From positions 5,339,058-5,403,057 of the forward strand of contig JAKJHU010000030.1 of the NCBI GenBank assembly GCA_022316685.1: 64,000 nt of DNA. The letters run 5' to 3'. The notes below the pieces were generated by a model. That model did no database searches. It had not been told where the DNA came from and saw only the letters and a program-made list of their open reading frames with translations. The position numbers and the translations under genes were made by a program. Source of the DNA: Progne subis subis. Lineage: Eukaryota > Chordata > Aves > Passeriformes > Hirundinidae. Shown piece by piece: positions 12,201 through 24,984 of this stretch; within the stretch, counting starts at the first letter, position 1; each line of letters begins with the position of its first letter.

Positions 12201-14234
12201 AAGCCTGAGTTTGCATTCCTAAAATGCTTCCATTTTAGTAACCCTTTAAATTTAACTCCCTGTAGCAAAGACACACTAACTATCACCTTGGGGTTTCATA
12301 TTTGTGAAACCCATGCTGTTGAGTTAGGTCACTGCCAGAAAAAAGGTCAAGCATCCTCCTAGCAGGTGGTTTCACAAGAGAAAATGTAAACAAACTCAGA
12401 AGTCCAATATGAAGTAACATTGGCGTCCCGACATTGCCAATATTTCATCCCCTATGTAAAAAGTAGAGGGCTGGTGTTATTTGTAAAGGAAGTCCAATGA
12501 GCTGAAGGCTCAAATGAAGGCTTTGTGAAGAAACAGAAGGCCTACCATCATATCTACACTTACAGTCCAGGCTCTAGACTAAGCCCCATTTTTTAACCAT
12601 TTAGGATTCTGGCAATAACCACCGGAGAATTTTAAGTTGGTTTGTAAACACTTAAACAAATGTCAGCAGTTCTAATTCAGTGAAATAATGTTCTCATGAC
12701 CAAGAACACGTAGATATTAAAATCAACCCCAGCTTTTCAACTGACTTCTCATTGTGTGTAGGACTAGAGAATTTCTTTACATCCTATATATATTCTGAAC
12801 CTCAGGTAAGGGCACAGAGTGTGTCTGCGCACCTGTAAGAAAGAAACTTTCATCTGGGGAAGAGAGCCCTAGGTTGGCACATAAGAGAGGGAGATAAGAT
12901 TCCCAAAATATTTGTGTGACCTTGAATAAAATACACTTACTTTCTCTTCCCTCTGGCCAGGTTGTCTTCAACCTGCAGGGAATGGCCTGGCCGTTGTACA
13001 GCAGCCAGCGTGGTCCAGTTCTGATGTAGTCGTTCAATATTAAATCAAATAGTTAAAAAATAATTATTAAATCAGTTATTCAGGTAAAAAAAAACCTATC
13101 CTGAAATATTGTGAGCATCTTCAGTTTCAGAGGAAGAGAGAGCTCAACACCCTGCGCTGTTGCATACTGAAAGGAGAAAACATCATGGATAACATCTGGT
13201 CTCACACAAATGCCACAAACGCTGTGATTGCCACCTCTGCTTGCCATCTGGAACACAACACTGGTGGTTTACAGAGATATGTAAGACAAGACAAAGCACC
13301 TAAAGCCTGTGGCCAGGCTGCAGCAATAGCTGGTTGTGGCTTGATCTGATGTGGGACATTCCCAGTCCACCCAAAGCATGCCGAGCACTGTGCTCCACAG
13401 CAGAGGCATTCCTTGGCCACATACAGGAAATCCCAAATCTGCCCACTGGGTTGACTGGGTTCTATCTAACTTGCCAATCTTACACACAAGTGCTTGAGTG
13501 GCAGTATAATGGGCTGTGGTGAGGACATCCCACCAGCCCCATTCACGCAGCAGGAAACCCCAGCACGCCCTTCCCTGCAGCATCCTTCACCCCTGCAGAG
13601 CACAGGAAATGGGCCCACAACCTCAGGCTGGTTGGTTTTCTGAGCAAAGAACTGTTGGTGATGTACAGATTTTTCTTGCCAATAAATATTTTGGCATTTC
13701 CTGCTCTGGCGGTGACTTCAATGTTATCTAAAAATTTATTTCATACCTCTTCTAGTTGCTCTTGGCAAAGTATAAGTCAGTATTTAATACTGTTTAGCTC
13801 AAGGCCTGCTGCCTCAGGCAGCTGCAGACACAGGTAACTGTGGTGGCTGTGGTGCAAAACACAAAATCTAGAGAAATTCAGTGAGCAACATTTTCGTGAG
13901 GGATGAGGGATGCAGAAGTTATAAGTTCAACAATGGCTATCTGTACCCTCTTAATGTTCAGCCAGTGTGCTTCATTTCAACAAAGCATCTTCCCCACCAA
14001 ATGAAAAATCCAGTCTGCAGAGATGTGCCTACTGCAGCCTGAGATTTCTTCACCTTCCTTTCACTCAGATTTATCACCAGATATGTATCTAAACCACAGC
14101 TTTGGCTCTGACAAGCCCAAAGCCTTTCCTTCATTCCTTTCTTGTTGAGGTAAGGGTATGGTGCTTGGAACTTCAGGAATCAGTTTCAACGTTGGCACTC
14201 AAGACATTACGTGAACCCTCCCACTGCAAGCGAA

Positions 14235-15080
14235 GAACAGGTTTGGGACCACCTGATGAAATAGAATAGCACCAATTCTATGGGATCTGATGACATGCAT
14301 CCCGGGGTCCTGAGGGAACTGGCTGATATAGTTGCCAAGCCTCTCTCCATCACCTTCATGTCATCGTGACCAGACAGTCACTGGTGACTGGAAAAAAAAG
14401 GGAAACATTGCTCTCATTTTTAAAAAGTGGAGAATGGAAGATATGGGGATCTGGACACTGATGAGCCTCACCTCTGTGCCTGGCAAGATCATGGAGCAGA
14501 TCATCCTAAAAGATATGCTGAGGTATATAAAAGACAAGAGTCAGGGTTAGGTGAACTGAGGCAGCCAGCACAGCTTTACTAAGGGCAAATCATGACCAAT
14601 CTGGTGGCCTTCTATGATGGAGTGATGGCAACAGTCAACTAGGGAAAATGGCATATGTAATCTATCTACGCTCCGTAAGGACTTTGATATGGTCCTATAT
14701 GGCATCTTTATTTTCAAATTGGATAGACATGAATTTGATTGATTGAGTATTCAGTGCATGAGGAAATGGATGGATGGATGGATGGATGGATGGATGGATG
14801 GATGGATGGATGGATGGATGGATGGATGTAGCCAGTGTGTTTTGGTCAATGACTATGTCTAGGTGGAGGCCAGTGACAAGTGGTGTCTCTCAGAGCTCTG
14901 TCTTGGGACCAGTGCTCTTCAATATTTTCATCAGTGAGTGCAGACTGTGAGAAATCATTGAGAGCAGCACTGTGGTGAAGGATTTGAGGGTTGTTGTGGA
15001 TGAAAAGCTAGGCATGAGCCGGCTATGTGTGCCTGCAGCAGAGAGACCATATTGTATCCTGGGCTGCATCAGCCTCATCC
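14235..15080 (+). mobile_element. Degenerate CR1 LINE, reverse-transcriptase part
   Basis: Translated pieces in several frames match the order expected in a CR1 reverse transcriptase: a segment about the product being chosen by 'pre-RT' residues (ADIVAKPLS at about 14310-14345), then LTSVPGKIMEQIIL at about 14464-14508, then [11 protein letters not shown] at about 14899-14932. The YADD/FADD active-site block that should follow is missing, and the frame is broken many times, so the copy is dead. CR1 elements are the main LINE family of birds; they move by target-primed reverse transcription. An ATGG array interrupts it at 14766-14828. Confidence 0.85.
14766..14828. repeat. (ATGG)n microsatellite
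   Basis: About sixteen uninterrupted copies of a 4-base ATGG unit, lying within the CR1 relic. The purity suggests recent expansion. Confidence 0.97.
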
Positions 15081-15084
15081 CAGG

Positions 15085-15245
15085 ATGAGGATGGTCACTT
15101 CACAAACAGGGAGAGACGAGGCAGAGGTGTTTAATGCATTCTTTTCCTCTGTCTTCAACATGGATGGAAGGCCAAGGGATATCAGTGCCCTAGGCTGGAG
15201 GATCATGATTGCAAGAATGACAACTCCCAGGTGACTCTTGTCAGT
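15085..15245 (+). mobile_element. CR1 LINE fragment out of order
   Basis: Bases near 15110-15165 translate to a piece like AEVFNAFFSSVF, which in CR1 lies upstream of the RT core. Here it sits downstream of the RT relic that ends at about 15080. It is therefore either a separate CR1 copy or the product of an internal rearrangement. Same strand as its neighbours. Confidence 0.6.
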
Positions 15246-15334
15246 CTACAATTTCCTTGTGAAAGGAAGAGGAGGGGCAGGTACTGATCCCTGCTCTTTT
15301 GTGCCCAGTGACACAACCTAAGGGAATGCCCTGA

Positions 15335-15576
15335 AGTCCTATTGGGGAGGTTTAAGTTGGATATCAGAAAAAGGTTCTTTACCCAGAAGGTTGTAGGGCA
15401 CTGGAACACGCCCCCAGGGGAATGGTCACAGCATCAGCCTGAGAGAGTTCAAGATGCATTTGGAAAATGCCCTCAGGCACAAGGTGTGACTTCTGGGTGC
15501 TGAGCAGGGACAGGAGTTGGACTTGATGGTCCTTGAGAGTCCCTTCCAACTCAGCTTATTTTATGATACTGTGAAA
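15335..15576 (+). mobile_element. CR1 LINE 3' end
   Basis: The sequence carries the typical CR1 3' untranslated landmarks: TTTAAGTTGGATATCAG, a stretch about a 'caggaggttgtagggcactgg'-like segment, 'gacttgatggtcctt' and 'cccttccaactcagc', and ends in a degenerate octamer tail near 15560-15576. It continues directly from the CR1 pieces upstream. Confidence 0.85.
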
Positions 15577-15624
15577 AGAGAGACAGCAGGTTGAGGGAGG
15601 TGATTTTCTACCTATTGTCTGTTG

Positions 15625-16165
15625 TCATGAGGCTGGTCTGAAGTGCTATGTCCAAACCTGGGATCCTCAACACAAGAAAGATGTGGATCTGTTGGAGCAG
15701 ATCCAGAGGAGAGCGACAAGGCTGCTCAGAGAGCTGGAGCACCTCTCCTATGACGACAGGCCCAGAAAGCTGGGGTTGTTTGGACTGGAAAAGAGAACAC
15801 TCTGGGGACACCTGACTGTGGTTTTCCAGTAAGTAAAGGGGCTTATAAAAAAGAGGGAGAGGGACTTTTTACATGGGCATATAGATGAAGGACAAGGAAC
15901 AATGGTTTTAACTGAGAGAGGGCAGGTTTACATTAGATGTTAGGGAGTAATTCTTTACTGTGCAAGGGATAAGGCACTGGAATATGTTGCCCACAGAAGC
16001 TATGGATGTCCCATCCCTAGGAGTGCCCAAGCCCAGGTTGGATGGGGCCCTGAGCAAATGGGCTAGTGGAAGATGTCCCTGCCCATGATAAGGGGGTTGC
16101 AACTAGGTTATCTTGAAGATCTCTTTCAACCCAAACCATTCTGTGACTCTGTGATTTTATGATGA
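15625..16165 (+). mobile_element. CR1 LINE 3' end, second copy
   Basis: A second, different CR1 3' region in the same direction. It shows the end of the ORF region and UTR (GGAGCAGATCCAGAGGAG at about 15694, 'gttggatggggccctgagc' at about 16036) and ends with CCATTCTGTGACTCTGTGA at about 16137-16155, the octamer tail characteristic of CR1. No intact open frame remains. Confidence 0.9.
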
Positions 16166-16169
16166 AGTG

Positions 16170-17770
16170 TGCTGAGACTCATGTCCATAACTGAATGTTG
16201 TTCACGGGCTTTTAGAAAGCGGCTTGCCATATGGAATCTCAGGCCACATGGAAGGAACTGCAAGCACTCTTGTTCTGGAAAGCTATAGATTTGTATTCTC
16301 CATTGCTCTCACTCCTCCTTTCCCTTTGCTGCCCATTATCATGAATCCAGAGGACCTTTGTGCAATAGCATTCTTGATAAAAGGAGTCAAAATGTGTAGC
16401 AGAACACCTAAACACAGCTGCATAGATTTAACTCTGTTATTCTGTCACCACATCCAGTCAGACTGAGGGAAAGTGGGCATTAGGCAAACCCCTTGATTTC
16501 AAATGTTATTTGAAGGATTTTTTGAACCACAAAGAATTTTACTAACTTATGTCGTTGGTATGAAAGCATTATAATTCAGCGCACATCACTCAGCTAAGAA
16601 AATAATACTGCATCTCTATGGCAACCTGCAATGAATAACATATTGACCAGCCCCAAAGACACAGGGAATTGCATTATTCCTGTATCATAACGGTTTCTAC
16701 TTAGAGCATGCCTTGTGCTTATACATCTTTAGGATTAAAAAAATAAAACTAAGAATTGTGAATCATCAAGCTTCCAGCAAAATGTTTGATGCAATAAGCA
16801 TTAATTTTACTTCCTGTAGCCCCTGCTTTGCACAAAAGAAGTGTAACCTCATTCATGCTGCCAACATTGCCCTACACAATTCCCAAGGAAAATACAAAGT
16901 CAGTGACAGTAGGTGCAATACTGATGAAAGCATGAAAATAAGGCCAATTGCTTCTCTGCCCCTTTCATGTCTGATCATTTACACTGTTCACATCTCCTCA
17001 GCTGTTACAACACTGCAGCATCACATCAGATGTTCCTTTCTTTCTCAGAGCTTAGCTCAATGAAAAAGAGAAAGTATGCATTTCAAAAAACGAGAGGGGC
17101 TAGGTACAAACTAAAAAAAAAACCACAGAGGACACTGTAAGCGGAAAAGGTTGCCGAGCATGAGTGGGGCACAAAGATGTGTTGTGGGGAAACGTAGCTG
17201 CTCAGCTGGACAAGGGCAACATGCAGAAATAAGAGCAGCAGAGAACAATACTCTGGGAAAGGCAGACACTGATAACACAGCAGTGGAAATCCATCTCCAA
17301 AGTCCTTTAAATGTTTTCAGAAGGTTCACAGCAGGCTTACAGTGGAGAGGTGCTCACTGATTCCCTCATTATAATGTCTTTCAACAATATTAGACTCTTT
17401 GGCCAGACATGATGACACTATACTCACTTCGTGTGGTTGTAAAAGTGTAGCCTTGTTAAAGGCAGCACAGTTTTCTCCAGCTCCTTGCAGATGAACCTTA
17501 ATAACGCTTCAAGCTTTAGGGCAGAAGTCCCTGCCAAGTAATGAAAGCTAGAAAGGCTTGTTCTTGCTGAACAGTTTATTCCATTTCTGACTATTTCATG
17601 GTTTTTCTAATTTCTCAGAACATATCAACCTAGGAGAGATGGTGCTGGAATAGAAAGACTGCAATATAGTATGTTCCTTCTCCTTTCCTATCATTTCTAC
17701 ATGGGAAAATTCAGTGGTTCTGGCCACATTTAAAACAGCAAAATTAAGAGGCAAAGAGCAGCAAATTATA

Positions 17771-17805
<35 letters not shown>

Positions 17806-18890
17806 CCAACAAAAAACCCCCACCCACTTGACAATGTTGAGAAGTAGTAAACTGCAGTATAATTCTGTACCCTCAAACCCATATCCATGATACAGTGCTT
17901 GTTGCTGTGTCCAGTCAGCAGAGCAGGGAAGGAGCTGCTGGAGCTGGCGGCAGCAGCAGGCAGAGCCACGGGCAGCTCAGCCCTGCCAGCCCCAGCACTG
18001 CCACACTACTGAGGAGAAAAGCTCTGTATTAAAATGCAGGGAAACTTCTGCTCTGTATCAGTTTGATTTGATAGTTGATTTAACTTCTTTGTGCTCACTC
18101 AGCACTCAGTGGCTGGGTTTTGTATTCATGTTCTCAGAGAGCAGATGACCTACTTTTCTTGTATTATTATTCCTGGTTTCAGCAGCCTGCCTCCCTGGGA
18201 GTGGAGGAGGAGTGCTGGTGGTGTGTTTGTGGATGATATACACCCAGGACTTGGTTAGAGAGTGATTTGGAGAGAAAAGGGGTAGAGATTTTAGTATGGT
18301 TTCATGGGAGGTGAACATGTATTCAGCCTGCTACACTGCACCCTGCAATAGGGAAGTCTGTTTACAGAGGGGTTTGAAACAAAAACGAGCCAGATGTAAA
18401 GTAAGTAAACTTCCCAGCAGAGATGGGGTGCAGGAAACTGTGTGAAGGGTGGCAGGAGTGGAGTGAGGGGTGGCAAGTGGAGAGGGAGTCTTGACCATGG
18501 GTGTCCAGGAGAAAGATGCACAGGTTGAGCCAGTTCTTCCAGAGCCCTTTCCAGAGCTCCTGGCTGTTTACAGGGAGTGGGGTGTGCAGAGAGGGGGTGT
18601 CTTTGGAGAAAGGACATAAGGAAGGATGATGGCAAATGTGTTAAGTGAAAGGGGGAAAGGATAGGGTAAGAAAGAAAGGGGCAATATGCCTGAAAATTAA
18701 ATTTTTGATAGTGTAAGTAGGTGAGTGGTTCAAATTTACCTCCTATGCAAATGAGCAATCCTTGCTGACTTGGTGTAAACATGACTCTTAACAGGACCTG
18801 TACTTGCAGGCCTGTTGTAGCTGAGACCTTTTTGCATGGCAGCAAGGCTTCATCCCACCTGAATGAAAGATGCAATCAAAATTGTCTTGT
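16170..18890. other. No gene recognised
   Basis: Mostly AT-rich unique sequence. An A-rich low-complexity run lies at 17774-17826. A 194-codon open frame on the minus strand (18291-18875) has no recognisable domain and is rich in Leu, Pro and Ser, as chance frames over CT-rich DNA are. Confidence 0.5.
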
Positions 18891-18891
18891 A

Positions 18892-18897
18892 GGATAC
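18892..18897. repeat. Candidate 6-bp target-site duplication GGATAC
   Basis: GGATAC is found immediately left of the LTR (18892-18897) and again immediately right of it (19544-19549). Six-base duplications are usual for class II (beta-retrovirus-like, ERVK) integration. This is a direct match at both edges, although the left LTR edge was placed partly by this match. Confidence 0.5.
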
Positions 18898-19543
18898 TCT
18901 CGGTTTTTGTTTCGAGATTCAAGTGGTTTTAAAGTCTTTTTGCCTTCTGCAAAGCTCTGAGCCAAACGCAAGAAAGAGACGGAGTCTTCAGGTTCTGATT
19001 TTTCAAGGTTGCATGCTTCATATATTGTTTCTTATCTTACAAATTTCTCAGTGCCCAACAAAGGTCTGTGCAGCTGCTCGGGCATCTGGTGACTCCTCCC
19101 CACTGGGCTGTGGCGTTATCTTTTATACTAATTGTTACATGTTCTTCGTTTATCATTATTTGCCAATACCTATCAGTTATACTAAACAGGTCATCTCTAC
19201 TTTGACCCAATCTCTTTAAACTACTTTTTGCCACCGTCACTGCTGAAAATGGAGTGAGGGAAGAAGAAAGAAGAAGCAGGAGACAATGCCCCAAATCCTC
19301 CACCTTGCTCCCATTCAGTTCCATGCTAAAAACCCAAACCTACTGGTTTTTCACCCTGTGATAAGCTAAACTACTATCTTTCACACTCTTGTGGCCTGCA
19401 ATCCTTCCCACAGTGCAGGAAGCCTTCCCCATGGACTGAGATCAAAGCCAATGTCCCTCTGGGCTCTGTTCCGGGGTCCCAGACCCCCCTGTCCAGGTCC
19501 CTGACCCTCCAGGGCAGCCAAAGGAATGCCTTGGACTCCAACA
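18898..19543 (-). mobile_element. Solo LTR of an endogenous retrovirus (family A)
   Basis: Read on the minus strand it starts TGTTGGAGTCC. A TATA box (TATAAAAG) lies at about 19120-19127, in the right place for an LTR promoter. The same sequence with mismatches recurs at about 24,985-25,627, which proves it is a dispersed repeat. The right flank lacks the purine-rich tract and the left flank lacks a primer-binding site, so it is a solo LTR left by recombination between two LTRs. The 3' end is not the canonical CA, so the last 20 bases or so may have diverged. About 646 bases. Confidence 0.75.
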
Positions 19544-19690
19544 GGATACAAAACCCCAAACCAAGGAAGTGCCTCCAAAACACAGATCACACACAGGTGG
19601 GTGAGAAATGTCTTAGGTGAAGGCAGGATTTTTGCAGACAGAGAGCAGCATCAGGAGGTTATGCAAGTGAAGGAGAGGACTTGGGAATTG

Positions 19691-20197
19691 TGCTGGTTTG
19701 AAGGCAAAACCAGAGAGACACTCCAAGTCAGAAAAACCAATTTAATCGGAGAGAGAGAGAGAAAAAAAAAAAAAGGTAAAATGAAATAAAATTAAACACA
19801 TGCAATAGTACAAAAGATCACTGACAGAGTCAGAATACAACCTGAAACCGTGGTGGTAGCAGTCCAGTTGAAGTGGTCTTGTTGAAGCAGTGTTCCTGCA
19901 GAAAGGTCTGGTAGCTCTCATCCTCTGGGAATCCAGTGGGTAAGGCTGCCTGTGCTGTCCCAAATCCCAGATTATATCCAGGTGGGAATGCTTGGCTCCT
20001 CCCCCTGGACAGAGCATCTCACAATGGGCTGATATCATTCAATGAGTCTCGCAATGGGTCCTTGATTGCCCATTAAACAGAGATAGCTCCTGGAGGGAGT
20101 TATCCATGAGTCATGCAGCAGGGCACTGATGGGCCATTAACAGAAGATAGTCTGGAGGGAGGGGGCAAGGGAAACACTGCCCGACCTAGTTTCAACA
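19691..20197 (-). mobile_element. LTR of an endogenous retrovirus (family B)
   Basis: On the minus strand it starts TGTTGAAAC and ends CAAACCAGCA, the TG...CA ends of an LTR. A TATA-like GGATATAATC lies at about 19969-19978 and an ATTAAA polyadenylation signal at 19741-19746, about 225 bases downstream, in the normal U3-R-U5 order. A GA/A-rich run at 19748-19774 lies near the polyadenylation signal. No internal viral sequence adjoins it, so it is probably a solo LTR. No clear target-site duplication was found. The family is like songbird ERV LTRs in general layout; the exact name is unknown. Confidence 0.7.
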
Positions 20198-23100
20198 GCT
20201 CATGTAGATGGTGATAGAATACATACTTTGGGCACATCTTACATTGTAACCTAGGACAGGAATATATCTCAGACAGAAACCAAAGAAAAGCATCTTTAGG
20301 AGGAAGAGCTGTCTGGGAAAGAAGTAGGACCTGGATGCAGGTGCAATAAAACTGACCTCTGTTCCAGCCTCTGTTCCTACTTCATTTGGGAAAAAACAAA
20401 CCATGAGTATGTTCTTTGTAAGTAAACATTTTCATCAAATGCTTAAATCCATCATCTTAGTTGCCTGATGGAGCAAAACCCAAATAAAAGCTGGCTTTAA
20501 TGGACAAAGCAAACAATAAATTCTTCTTCTTCTTAGTGCATCTGAACAGCCTTTGCCACAGCCCTTTGAGCAGTCTAGCAAAAGGCTTTTGCTGCTGCTG
20601 TAACCGAAGCAAGTGCCTGCAACCAACCCCAGAGTCAGCCAGATATAAAATCGGGTCTTTGCTCTGGATCAGGGAAAGCTCATGACCTGTAGGAAGCCAT
20701 GTATTCCCTGATGGCCATCAGTCCCTTTCTCGCATTTTCAATATTTGCACACCGGCATTCATGAGATTTGATGAAAATACTTCCATTTAATACCACATCC
20801 AAAGGTAAAGAACTCTGTAAGTGTGTAGTTTGACACTCCATCTTATCTTTTCCTACACATCTACAGAAAGTGTCTGAAAAATTATATAAGTAATCATATT
20901 TGAAAGATCCTTAGTCTAATACTTTGGGCACAGGCAAGCCAATAGGCCCTGACAGAAGACAGTACTTATATATATATTATCTCACACATTTTATGTACAA
21001 CTTCTTGAGCAGTATGAAAGCAGATTATAGCTATTAGAAAAACACAATATAATGATGCATATAACAATGGCAAAACCTTGTCTGAATGTTTTCCTTCTCT
21101 TAGAAATGGCTTTTCTAGGCCTCAAATCAAGAAATAAAATTACATGATTGCTGGAGAGCAGGGAGAAAGAGAATGCTTGGAGCAAGACCAAGGGTAAATG
21201 GCCATTTGTTTCCATGTCATCCACTGAGCAGGTGGAAACCCCAAAATATCCACTGAAGCGGAAAGGCAAGAGATGTGTTGTGTCTCTACTTTATTGCTTA
21301 AATATTTTCATGCTAATGAACCCCAGATGACAAGCAGTGCAGATAATTCCTGAGTGAATTGATTGCTTATGACCCTTCAATACCAGAGAGGCATCAGCAC
21401 TGCTTTCTGGAAAGCTCACCATTAGTTGCAATCTCCAGAGACCAATGAACCCTTTGGCAAAATTTAAGATAAGAAGACATTTCACATAATTAGCAGGAAG
21501 AGAAAATGTCACCAGCTTCTCACCTACCCAGAAACTTGTCATGAAGAGTCAATTTCACATCTTGATTTACTGAAGAGGGGTCCAAAATATTTATAAAGAA
21601 ATTCTGTACTTCTCCCCCCCCACACAGGAAAACCACTTGTTAAGAAACCAGAATACAGCATCTTTAGCTAACCCCAATTGCAGAACAGCCACTGATTTAG
21701 GTTCTGCACAGGAGCAACTGTGGCTGCTTGCTGTTTATCATCCTGCAAAGAACTGATGTCTGTTGCCCTGAGCTACAAAAAAAGGCCAGTGAGAATTAAT
21801 TTGACATCAAAAGAAGAGGAGCCAAGCCATATAAGCCTTCATCAAAGGAGTAAAGCAGACGTGTAATTGGGTGCTCAGAGGGAGTTTGGTTTCTGCTCAC
21901 TCACCGCAACGCTGCAGTGAGTGGATCTGCAGTGTACTCAGCCTTGGAGTGACCAGCACAGGGGGTTCCTACCTACCCCCCTTCTCAATCCCTTATTTCT
22001 CCCCAAACAGAAGAAATGCAACCCTTGCGGTCTCTACGCTGCTATTTGTGCCTTGACTTCCTTGAGGTTCCTTATCAGTGGGAATAATTAGTGTGAACAC
22101 TCAAAGCCCCTCAGTGGGAATAAAGGGTCAACCCCACATCCCCTAGCACAGAGCAGAAGCTCGTTATCTTGCATGAATTCTCCATAAATTGTGGAAACAT
22201 ATTCAGCATATGGCCTTGTTCTGCTTTTCTCCCTGAATAAACATCCATTTTTGCTGATAATTTTCTCGTAGAAATTTGAGTGGAAGTAAGAACATTTTTT
22301 TAATGGACTCTGCATCTGTGTTTCATGTGATAAAAAGGAAATTCAATCATTTCAGTGTAATTGTTTTATTTACACCTGTTTAAACAGAAAAAAAATGGCT
22401 ACAATAATCTTCTTCTGAGTAAGAAATTATGCAGTTCACACTAGGAGGGTAATCAGCAATGAAAAAATTTTATTTTCCTGACAAAGCTGGGAATTCATGA
22501 ATGCTCCCATGATGGGCAAGAAACTAAACATTGAAATTACCTGAAGTCACTTCACATGACAAAATAACAATATTTTATTCATCTTCCCTTTTGTCTTTTC
22601 ACTTCAAACAAATGCAGGCCAGATGATTAACTTGCATTCAAAATCCTGGCCTCAGAAACAGAAGAATCTTTACTCCAACTAAGTCTGGCACTGAGAGATC
22701 TCAGGGATGTACATCAGTTCTCTTGTACTGTTTGAAGCAGAAAAATTACAGAAGGAGCTCAGTGAGAGGGAATCTGAATGTCAGTTGTGTCTTGTCATTT
22801 GATAAATTTTCTAAAAGAAGGATTTGATTAGACACCACATAATAGCAGTTTGTCTAATTAACATGCTCAGGAGGAAGCAAGCACTGCCAGAGCAGCACAG
22901 AGAGGTCCCCATAGCTGTGGTGACTGATTCTCAACCCAACTCCTCATTTCCTTACTGCCCATGGAGCACATACCCTACAACTCCTTTGCTTTTCAAATTA
23001 CCTTCCAAAACAGCCACTCACTAGGTGCTGATGTCTAATGCTACAAACCCTTCCAGTGACTTTAGAATGGCAGCCAAGCATTTCCTGGGATGCACCAAAG

Positions 23101-24690
23101 GGACTCCAGGCTGGGCACGAGGGAGAGTTCCAGAACCAGAGCACTGAGGATAACTCCATTTTTGTCCATATTTGACTTAATACAGAGGTATGAGAAGTAT
23201 TCTCTTTTGGTATTTTCTTTTTTGCTAGAAATTATGTCATCTACCTAGGAAGAATGTGTGCAATTAACTAAGGGATTAACTAAAATAACCCACTCAGACA
23301 TGTTTAACAATGTGGCCACTCAATAAGAGACTCCTTTTGTTGAAGACCAGGATGCTGTCCTGCAAGAATGAAGGAAAAGGTCAGACACCTGGAGCTGCCC
23401 ATGGCAATGGTGGAAACAGCAAGAAAAGGACACTGTCACCTCCTGTGGCACCTGTGTTGAGCATCCTGCACTAGCAAGAGGACAATTCCCCAAAAGCAGC
23501 AGCTGTCCAGTTGCCACTGCTGTGGATGCAGCATGAGGTGAGCGCTGCCCCACAGATGGGAAGATGCAATGACCAGGCCAGCACAGAGGCACCATCACAA
23601 TGCAGGCATGTCCATCATCCCTGAGCCTCAGCGTTTCCCAGTGCCTTTCTCAAGGAAGTCTGATTGCTTTACTTTACTTTCAGCTTTCAGATAACAACTT
23701 CTTACAAGAAGCCAGAGAAATCAATATAAATTTCTCAGTGGTACCTCTGGAGTGTCTGTAAAACTAATTCAGCAATATTATAACCTTGAAAATCCACCTT
23801 ATCTGAAGTGGAATGGGTTATATCCAACACTTTAATGACTTCAGATGTTTCCGTAGTACAGCAGAGAAAAGTACAGAGAACAGAGCTGGCTCAGGGGTGC
23901 ATATACAGCCTGTGCCTCACAGCTATAAAAAGGTTTCCATCTGCTTTGTTAAAATAAGGTTGTTTACTCAAAATGCCTTTGAAACAGAGATGAGGAGTAG
24001 TACAAATTGCTCTAGAAAGGAGCACTGCTATTTATAATAAATCTGGATGGAAATAAAGGTGATGACAAATGCTAGGTGGACAGGTAGAACTGTGATGGTC
24101 TTGACGTCTCTGCAACAAACAGTTTTCAGGACAGAATAGAGCAGGTTTTGGGCCAGAATTTGCTTTGCATCCACAGACATTAGAATAACTTTATGACTTT
24201 TTTTAAAAATTATTATTATTCAGTGGTAGGATATTGAAATCACGGCCCAGAGAAGACTTGGAAGGAAGGCAAAGACTTGCTTTGCAAATTAAGGTTGTAT
24301 GGACACTTTTTGTGTCATGGCAACCTAAAGAAAGATGGGGTCCAGAGAGGTCCTTCCAACACCAATATTTTAAAGGTTACAAATATCCCAAATCAGATGA
24401 CTTTTGCAAGGCTTGAAACCTGTCCTTTGCACCAGGTTGGTTGAAGGGCTTGGTTGGATCAACAAATGGAAGGCCATTTACATGGTTCAGGCGGTCAAAA
24501 CACACAGTATCAAAGCCAGTGAGCTCCTGCATGCAGCTGTGCAGGAGCCCTGCTCCCCACTGCCTGTGACCAAGCATGGAAAGCAAGGTGCTAATGGCTA
24601 AGGGTTGGGCTCTGCCCTCCCTGAACCTCTCAAAAGCACGTCTCTACCATGACCCCACCTGTGTGAGATGTGTAGGAGCTTACAGGGCTT
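20198..24690. other. No gene or viral gene recognised
   Basis: This lies between LTRs of the same strand, so retroviral gag, pro, pol and env relics were looked for and not seen. The sequence is AT-rich and unique, with short open frames only. Candidate regulatory A/T-rich parts exist near 22330-22570 but nothing firm. Confidence 0.5.
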
Positions 24691-24699
24691 TCATATCCG

Positions 24700-24984
24700 T
24701 ACATCCAGATATTAAAATGTGTTTTAAAAACTGAACCATTGCCACACTGTAATTAATATCCTTATTAGTGAAATGGCACAGGAATGACTACTGATGAAAT
24801 TGCAGTGGCCCTGCACAACTCTCCCACAGGAGGTGCCACTGCACTCTGTATTATTAGGGGCAAGATCCACAAATTTACAAAACCAGCATCTATTGGTGAG
24901 CCCACTCAGGGACGGCAGTTGTTGGGGTCCTTTGCCAGGGACGCCAGTTGTTGCTGTGCCCTCTCTCAGGGACGCCAGTTGTTG
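24700..24984 (-). mobile_element. Remnant of ERV leader next to the family A LTR
   Basis: On the minus strand this follows the LTR directly. It begins with TGG-starting, primer-binding-site-like sequence and continues as about 200 bases of unassigned leader. The end at about 24700 is arbitrary, as no viral gene could be recognised beyond it; the element is truncated. Confidence 0.45.
24907..24984 (-). repeat. Three tandem primer-binding-site-like copies (about 30 bp)
   Basis: The 18-base + strand motif CAGGGACGCCAGTTGTTG starts at 24936 and 24967, and a copy with one mismatch starts at 24907. On the minus strand these read CAACAACTGGCGTCCCTG. Retroviral primer-binding sites start with TGG and follow the LTR after its CA, as here. 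Which tRNA would prime is not known to me. Confidence 0.6.

Larger units (their letters stand above)
7051..14230. other. Long stretch without recognised genes
   Basis: Unique sequence with minor simple repeats, among them an A18 run at 7449-7466. Open frames reach about 198 codons (9918-10514, minus strand) but carry no known domain and are overlapped by frames on the other strand. No mobile element was recognised before the CR1 cluster at 14.2 kb. Confidence 0.5.

Noticed and set aside
18291..18875. 194-codon open frame on the minus strand
   Set aside because: Leu/Pro/Ser-rich chance frame over pyrimidine-rich DNA, no domain recognised, next to the solo LTR.
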